Positions 60,106 through 64,000 of a stretch of 64,000 nucleotides of DNA are shown here, one piece after another (the stretch's first letter is position 1; every line of letters begins with the position of its first letter). A program made the translations under genes and the position numbers. Under the pieces are notes generated by a model. It did no database searches. It was not told where the DNA came from and was given only the letters and a program-made list of their open reading frames with translations. Location of the stretch: positions 224,238-288,237 of the forward strand of contig NZ_NBXB01000027.1 of NCBI RefSeq assembly GCF_003399635.1, read 5' to 3'. The DNA is from Subtercola boreus (lineage in GTDB: Bacteria > Actinomycetota > Actinomycetes > Actinomycetales > Microbacteriaceae).

Positions 60106-60179
60106 GGGGCGTTAGCTCAGCTGGTTAGAGCAGCGGACTCATAATCCGTCGGTCGCGGGTTCAAGTCCCGCACGCCCCA
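60106..60179 (+). tRNA. tRNA with anticodon CAT (probably Ile2, otherwise elongator Met)
   Basis: 74 nt: acceptor GGGGCGT / ACGCCCC, D-arm with GGTTA, anticodon stem GCGGA / TCCGT around CTCATAA, and T-arm GCGGG-TTCAAGT-CCCGC. The TTCAAGT T-loop and GGTCGC context resemble Ile2 tRNAs whose C34 is changed to lysidine, but elongator Met shares the same anticodon loop. Confidence 0.85.
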
Positions 60180-60215
60180 CCCTCGCGCTGCCGGCGCAGC
60201 AGGAAGAGCTGTTGC

Positions 60216-61529
60216 TCAGTGCGCTGCGTCGGACTGCTCGGGAGCCACGTCGACGATGCGGATCGATGACGTATTGAGCGACTCTGCCGCCATGATTTCG
60301 TCGATGGCCGCGACATCCACCGTGCTCTCTCCGCGGTAGAGGCGCTCGAACGTCACGATCGTGCGCACCAGGTCGTGCTTCTCGATGAGCTTCAGAGACG
60401 CTTTCTTGAACGCGTCGAGTTCGTCCTGCGGCAGGCGGAGGAGCGATTCGATCCTGTCCGCCATCTGCTGCGCGTCGCCGGGCGCGAAGAGATATCCGTT
60501 CACGCCGTCCTTCACGAGGTGCGGAAGTGCCATCGCATTGGCGGCGACCACGGGCAGGCCCGAGGCCATCGCCTCCATCGTCGCGATGCTCTGCAGCTCG
60601 GCGATCGAGGGCATGCCGAAGATGGTGGCATTCGTGTAGGCCTCGCGCAGTTCGTCTTCGGTCACGTAGCCGCTGAAGTGCACCCGGTCATCCACCCCCA
60701 GCGTCTTCGACACGTTCTCGAGGTGCTTCAGCAGGTCGCCGCCGCCCACGATGTCGAGCTGAACGTCAAGATCGGAGGGCAGCAGGCTGACAGCCTTGAT
60801 GAGCACGTCGATCTGCTTCTCGCCCGTGACACGGCCGACGAACAGGATCCGGTTGGCCGTGCGTCGCTCGAAACTGGGAGTGTAGTTGTCGGCGTCGATG
60901 CCGCAGGAGATCGCGAGCACGCCGTCGAGCCCCGTCGACTTCTCGAGGAACTCCGCGGCCTTCTGGGTCGGCGTCGTCACGACGTCGGCGCGGCCGAAGG
61001 TGCGTTTGGCGGCCTTCCAGGCCATGCCGACGGCCTTCTCCTGCCACGACTTCGGCAGCAGCGTGAACTCGAGCAGGTTCTCGGGCATGAAGTGATTGGT
61101 GCCGATCACACGCACGTTGCCGCGCTTCCGCGCAGCAATCGACAGGCCGCGGCCGACGATGATGTGCGACTGGAAGTGCACGACGTCAGGTTCGACCTCG
61201 GCGAGGATGCGGTCGCTGTTCTTGTTGATGAACCACGGTTCGGCAAAGCGCAGCCAGTCATGCGGGTACCAGCGGAAGCTCCGAAGGCGATGCACGGTGA
61301 TGTCCTGGCCGTCGTACGATTCGGTCCAGGTGCCGTGCTTCCGGGACGCCGAGGGCGCGACGACGTGCACTTCGTGCCCGCGTGCAGCCAGGCCGGATGC
61401 CAGACGCTGGGAGAATCGCGCACTACCGTTCACGTTCGGCGAGAAAGTGTCGGCACCGATGATGATTTTCAAGGGCTTCGCGGGGACTGCGTCTGCTGAA
61501 GCAGGGTTTGTGCCGGAAGAAGCTGACAA
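60216..61529 (-). CDS. Glycosyltransferase, GT4 family
   Basis: Protein of 437 residues from TTG 61529; no better start or clear ribosome-binding site is seen, and the conserved part begins about 20 residues later (KIIIGADTFSPNVNGSARFS). GT-B fold markers: HFQSHIIVGRGLSIAAR, NRILFVGRVTGEKQIDVLI and the donor-site E-x7-E-like segment ELQSIATMEAMASGLPVVAA. The similarity is to enzymes that glycosylate diacylglycerol or phosphatidylinositol in actinobacteria, so glycolipid synthesis is likely, but the substrate is not proven. Confidence 0.88.
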   Translation of the reverse strand: MSASSGTNPASADAVPAKPLKIIIGADTFSPNVNGSARFSQRLASGLAARGHEVHVVAPSASRKHGTWTESYDGQDITVHRLRSFRWYPHDWLRFAEPWFINKNSDRILAEVEPDVVHFQSHIIVGRGLSIAARKRGNVRVIGTNHFMPENLLEFTLLPKSWQEKAVGMAWKAAKRTFGRADVVTTPTQKAAEFLEKSTGLDGVLAISCGIDADNYTPSFERRTANRILFVGRVTGEKQIDVLIKAVSLLPSDLDVQLDIVGGGDLLKHLENVSKTLGVDDRVHFSGYVTEDELREAYTNATIFGMPSIAELQSIATMEAMASGLPVVAANAMALPHLVKDGVNGYLFAPGDAQQMADRIESLLRLPQDELDAFKKASLKLIEKHDLVRTIVTFERLYRGESTVDVAAIDEIMAAESLNTSSIRIVDVAPEQSDAAH

Positions 61530-61601
61530 GTGAGAACTTTCTGATTCGGGACGAGGAGGTCGAGCATCCGAGGACTGTTTCGCTGTGGGGGTGAATCTAC
61601 C

Positions 61602-62549
61602 CTAGTGAACGGACTGTATGGAGTGATTCGTGACGGACTTCGCACCGGTTTGGGGGTGGTACCGCGCAAGACCGAACACTCCGAGGATCGCGAGGATGCC
61701 GGACAGCACGAAGCCGACCAGGGCCAGGGGCGGAGCGAGGGATGCTTCGCCGAGAACGATGATGCCGATACCGACGGCCACCAGCGGGTCGATCACCGTC
61801 AGTCCGGCGATGACGAGGTCAGGAGGGCCGGAGGCATAGGCCGTCTGCACGAAATAGCCGCCGAAGGCTGCGGATGCCAGCAGTCCCACCAGGCAGACGA
61901 ACGTCAGCCACTCGAAGTCGCCCTGCTGCAGTCGGCTGATGACCACTTTCGCAAGGGTGGCGACAAATCCGTAGAGGACGCCTGCGCCGAGGATGTACGA
62001 GACGGCGCGCATCCGCTTCCTGAACAGGACGAACAGGGTGATGAAGGCCGCGAGCACAATGGCCAGGATGATGACGATCGTCACCAGTTGCGCATCCTCG
62101 ATCGGCTTGTCGACGGCGGTGAAGGCAGCGATGAGCACGAAGATCGCGACCCCGCCGACACACATGACGATGGAGACCACGGATGCCCGGTTCAGCTTCG
62201 TGCGGCTGACGCGGGCGTTCAGGATCGAGGTGATGACAAGAGCCACCGCGCCGAGCGGCTGCACCACGATGATCGGCGCAAAGTTCAGGCTCGTGAGCTG
62301 GAACACGATTGCGAGGCCCAGCATGAGCGTGCCGAGCACCCAGGACGGACGCCCGACGAGCGCCAGGAGCTGGCGCACATCCAGACCACCGCTGACCTCG
62401 CGGCTGGCGGCTTCGACCTTCGCGACCCCCCGGTGCTGGAACTGCGCACCGAATGACAGGAAGACAGCGCCGATCAGAGCGATAGGGATTCCCACGGACT
62501 GGAAGAGGTTCGGGGCGAGCTCGGTCACAGCTTCGAGTTCGGGAGGCAC
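61602..62549 (-). CDS. DMT superfamily transporter
   Basis: Protein of 315 residues from GTG 62549 with about nine or ten hydrophobic helices, starting SVGIPIALIGAVFLSFGAQF and ending PPLALVGFVLSGILAILGVF. PIIVVQPLGAVALVITSILNAR and PPDLVIAGLTVIDPLVAVGIG are the paired repeat segments typical of drug/metabolite-type (EamA or NIPA-like) exporters. A TACTGT -10 box lies 6 nt before the GTG. Divergent from def with only 43 bp between starts. Substrate unknown. Confidence 0.82.
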   Translation of the reverse strand: MPPELEAVTELAPNLFQSVGIPIALIGAVFLSFGAQFQHRGVAKVEAASREVSGGLDVRQLLALVGRPSWVLGTLMLGLAIVFQLTSLNFAPIIVVQPLGAVALVITSILNARVSRTKLNRASVVSIVMCVGGVAIFVLIAAFTAVDKPIEDAQLVTIVIILAIVLAAFITLFVLFRKRMRAVSYILGAGVLYGFVATLAKVVISRLQQGDFEWLTFVCLVGLLASAAFGGYFVQTAYASGPPDLVIAGLTVIDPLVAVGIGIIVLGEASLAPPLALVGFVLSGILAILGVFGLARYHPQTGAKSVTNHSIQSVH

Positions 62550-62555
62550 CGTTCG

Positions 62556-62561
62556 ACAGTA
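62556..62561 (-). promoter_or_regulatory. -10 box of the DMT transporter gene (leaderless)
   Basis: TACTGT on the minus strand, 6 nt before the GTG at 62549. Confidence 0.4.
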
Positions 62562-62579
62562 TCGCGGTTTCTGCGCGGA

Positions 62580-62585
62580 TAGGCT
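62580..62585 (+). promoter_or_regulatory. -10 box of def (leaderless)
   Basis: TAGGCT, 7 nt before the ATG at 62593. Confidence 0.45.
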
Positions 62586-62592
62586 TGGCGAC

Positions 62593-63165
62593 ATGGCTGT
62601 TCTTCCCATTCGGATCTTCGGCGATCCCGTACTCCACTCCCCCGCCCTGCCCGTCATAGCGTTCGACGACGACCTTCGTCGCCTCGTCGGAGACATGATC
62701 GACACCATGCACGCCGCGCCTGGTGTCGGGCTGGCAGCACCGCAGGTCGGTGTGGCGCTGCGACTGTTCGTCTACGAGTACACGGACACCGACGATGTGC
62801 TGCATTCGGGCGCTGCGGTGAACCCGGTGCTGCTGATCAGCCCCCCGCCCGTGGAGGAGGCGCACGAAGACCTCGACGCCGAGGGTTGCCTCTCGTTTCC
62901 GGGTGAACGTTTCCCCTTGGTGAGGTCGACCGATGCGCTCCTGCGGGCATATACGGTCGACGGCGAACCGTTCGAAGTCAGTGCCACCGGCTGGCTCGCA
63001 CGCATCTTCCAGCACGAGTACGACCACCTCGACGGGTATCTGTACGTCGACCGGCTTGAGTTCTCGTACGCCAAGGCCGCCTCGAAGATTGCACGCAAAC
63101 GCAGTTGGGGAAGCCCCGGACAGCAGTGGATGCCCGGGGTCGACACGTTCGACGGCGGAGCCTGA
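62593..63165 (+). CDS. def: Peptide deformylase
   Basis: Protein of 190 residues from ATG 62593 (MAVLPIRIFGDPVLHSPA). The three family motifs are present: GVGLAAPQVG, EGCLSFPGE with the metal Cys, and QHEYDHLDG with the two metal His and catalytic Glu. It removes the formyl group from new proteins before methionine aminopeptidase acts. Confidence 0.97.
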   Translation: MAVLPIRIFGDPVLHSPALPVIAFDDDLRRLVGDMIDTMHAAPGVGLAAPQVGVALRLFVYEYTDTDDVLHSGAAVNPVLLISPPPVEEAHEDLDAEGCLSFPGERFPLVRSTDALLRAYTVDGEPFEVSATGWLARIFQHEYDHLDGYLYVDRLEFSYAKAASKIARKRSWGSPGQQWMPGVDTFDGGA

Positions 63166-63332
63166 GCGGCCTCACTCGCCCCTTCTTCCCTCCCGTCGCC
63201 GGCCTCGAATCGTGGTCTCGCCGCCAGTGCGGTATGCTTTTTCCTGCTGCGTTTCGGCAGTGCGCTTCGGTTGATTCCAGCTGAAAAGCACGCCAGCGGT
63301 TTCGTGATAACGTGACTAAGCTGTTTCAGCAT

Positions 63333-63405
63333 TCCTCGATAGCTCAATTGGCAGAGCAGCCGGCTGTTAACCGGCAGGTTCTTGGTTCGAGTCCAAGTCG
63401 GGGAG
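63333..63405 (+). tRNA. tRNA-Asn (anticodon GTT)
   Basis: 73 nt: acceptor TCCTCGA / TCGGGGA with discriminator G, anticodon stem CCGGC / GCCGG-like around the loop TGTTAAC (anticodon GTT), and T-arm CTTGG-TTCGAGT-CCAAG. CCA is not encoded. A TAAGCT -10-like box lies just upstream near 63317. Confidence 0.95.
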
Positions 63406-63410
63406 CGAAA

Positions 63411-63446
63411 GGCCACTCAGGGCTCCACCCCGGGTGGCCTTTTTTG
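63411..63446 (+). terminator. Terminator after tRNA-Asn
   Basis: ggccac (63411) pairs with gtggcc (63434), with an additional inner GC-rich pairing, followed directly by a run of six to seven T. This is the most classical intrinsic terminator in the window. Confidence 0.9.
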
Positions 63447-63508
63447 TGCCCACGGGACGGATGTGCCGGTCGGGAGCGGCGGTTGGGCGTGGGGGCCGGT
63501 GGTGTCGG

Positions 63509-63637
63509 CACGGCGTAGCGGCCGGGCGTAGAGGCACGGCGTAGCGGCCGGGCGTAGAGGCACGGCGTAGCGGCCGGGCGTAGAGGCACGGCGTAGCGGC
63601 CGGGCGTAGAGGCACGGCGTAGCGGCCGGGCGTAGGG
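63509..63637. repeat. 26-bp minisatellite, almost five copies
   Basis: Units start at 63509, 63535, 63561, 63587 and 63613 and are identical (beginning cacggcgtagcggccgggcg), except that the last lacks one base at its end. No spacers separate them, and 26 is not a multiple of 3, so they are unlikely to be coding. They lie between the tRNA-Asn terminator and the end of the HNH gene. Confidence 0.95.
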
Positions 63638-63668
63638 CTTAATTGAGTGCTGGGTTGAGGGCGTCGTT

Positions 63669-64000
63669 CTACCCGGTGTCGCTGTGATGATCATTTTGCA
63701 GACCCTCGCCTGATGGATGGTCGGGTGGGTGGTGGCCGGGTTTCAACTGTCTGGCCCGGTTTTGTTGGCAGGGTCGGGGTGTTTGGTTCCAGTCGAGGGA
63801 GTGGGGTGGGATGACGTGGGGGGTGCCGTTTCGGATGGTCAGTTTCCAGCGGGCTTTGTGCACGTTTGAGTGGTGGAAGTGGCAGAGCAGAGCCCCGTTG
63901 TCCAGATCCGTCAGGCCGCCCGGGTGTGTTGGGGAAAGCCACCCGTCGACGTGGTGACTCTCACACCAGGACGGTGGTGCGTTGCAGCCTGGCCAGACAC
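63669..64000 (-). CDS. HNH endonuclease (DUF222-type), C-terminal part
   Basis: The gene enters from the right edge and ends at 63669; about 110 residues are visible. The HNH core is clear: CNAPPSWCESHHVDGWLS (zinc Cys and catalytic His), then LTDLDNGALLCHFHHSNVHK. It ends in a His/Pro/Gln-rich tail. Such DUF222-HNH genes are numerous in Microbacteriaceae and often carried with 13E12-like repeats; whether they are mobile nucleases or host factors is not settled. Confidence 0.9.
   Translation of the reverse strand, partial: VWPGCNAPPSWCESHHVDGWLSPTHPGGLTDLDNGALLCHFHHSNVHKARWKLTIRNGTPHVIPPHSLDWNQTPRPCQQNRARQLKPGHHPPDHPSGEGLQNDHHSDTG

Noticed and set aside
63509..63637. CRISPR array
   Set aside because: The 26-bp units are directly adjacent with no spacers, and no cas genes are present.
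63367..63694. Repetitive Pro/Arg/Ala frames on the minus strand over the 26-bp repeats
   Set aside because: They arise from translating the tandem repeat and the tRNA-Asn terminator; the frame changes each unit because 26 is not divisible by 3.

Overview
The window is chromosomal DNA from a high-GC Gram-positive actinobacterium, most likely of the family Microbacteriaceae. The evidence is an actinobacterial core set (sepH, DUF3710, DUF3159, DUF3093, DUF4193, DUF4191, DUF3145, DUF7455, polyphosphate glucokinase, homodimeric AceE, glnE with glnA2, FasR next to fabD-fabH-acpP-fabF), frequent GTG and TTG starts, many promoters whose -10 box lies 6-7 nt before the start codon, and an HNH/DUF222-type endonuclease at the right end. 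I see no prophage, no intact insertion sequence and no CRISPR array.

Layout. 1-2.9 kb: dut-DUF3710-DUF3159 (minus) beside DUF3093 and DUF4193. 3-6.8 kb: the division regulator sepH, a phosphodiesterase and a DUF1963 protein. 6.9-12.2 kb: topoisomerase IV genes parC and parE flanking a small zinc-ribbon gene. 12.3-15.7 kb: the primary sigma factor followed by murT and gatD. 16-21.4 kb: MFS transporter, PAC2 protein, leucyl aminopeptidase, lipoamide dehydrogenase. 21.5-25.5 kb: the E2 acyltransferase, a membrane-anchored pseudokinase-like protein, DUF4191. 25.5-35.7 kb: nitrogen assimilation, with a type III glutamine synthetase, glnA, glnA2 and glnE; two of the synthetase genes carry GlnR-like boxes. 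35.8-38.4 kb: nadE and panB. 38.5-41.5 kb: a decaying tandem family of beta-propeller genes (one intact, three broken). 41.5-49.2 kb: map, ppgK, RNase P RNA, a coiled-coil protein, a Nif3-like protein, a SatD/membrane-protein pair bracketed by 26-bp inverted repeats, a methyltransferase, a broken membrane gene and tRNA-Val. 49.2-57.6 kb: peroxiredoxin, aceE and the fatty-acid synthesis cluster. 57.6-64 kb: DUF3145, a PadR-type regulator with a perfect palindrome in its promoter, a hydrolase, tRNA-CAU, a glycosyltransferase, a transporter, peptide deformylase, tRNA-Asn, a 26-bp minisatellite and the end of an HNH endonuclease gene.

How the genes work together. AceE (pyruvate to acetyl groups), the E2 and LpdA supply acetyl-CoA next to a FasR-regulated fatty-acid locus. 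Three glutamine synthetases and their adenylyltransferase form a nitrogen hub. The most unusual signal is the murT-gatD pair. GatD has glycine where its glutamine-hydrolysing cysteine should be, and MurT has lost the cysteines of its zinc ribbon. Microbacteriaceae make B-type peptidoglycan, in which the alpha-carboxyl of D-Glu is the branch point rather than being amidated. I therefore propose that this pair has been repurposed, possibly to attach the first bridge amino acid.
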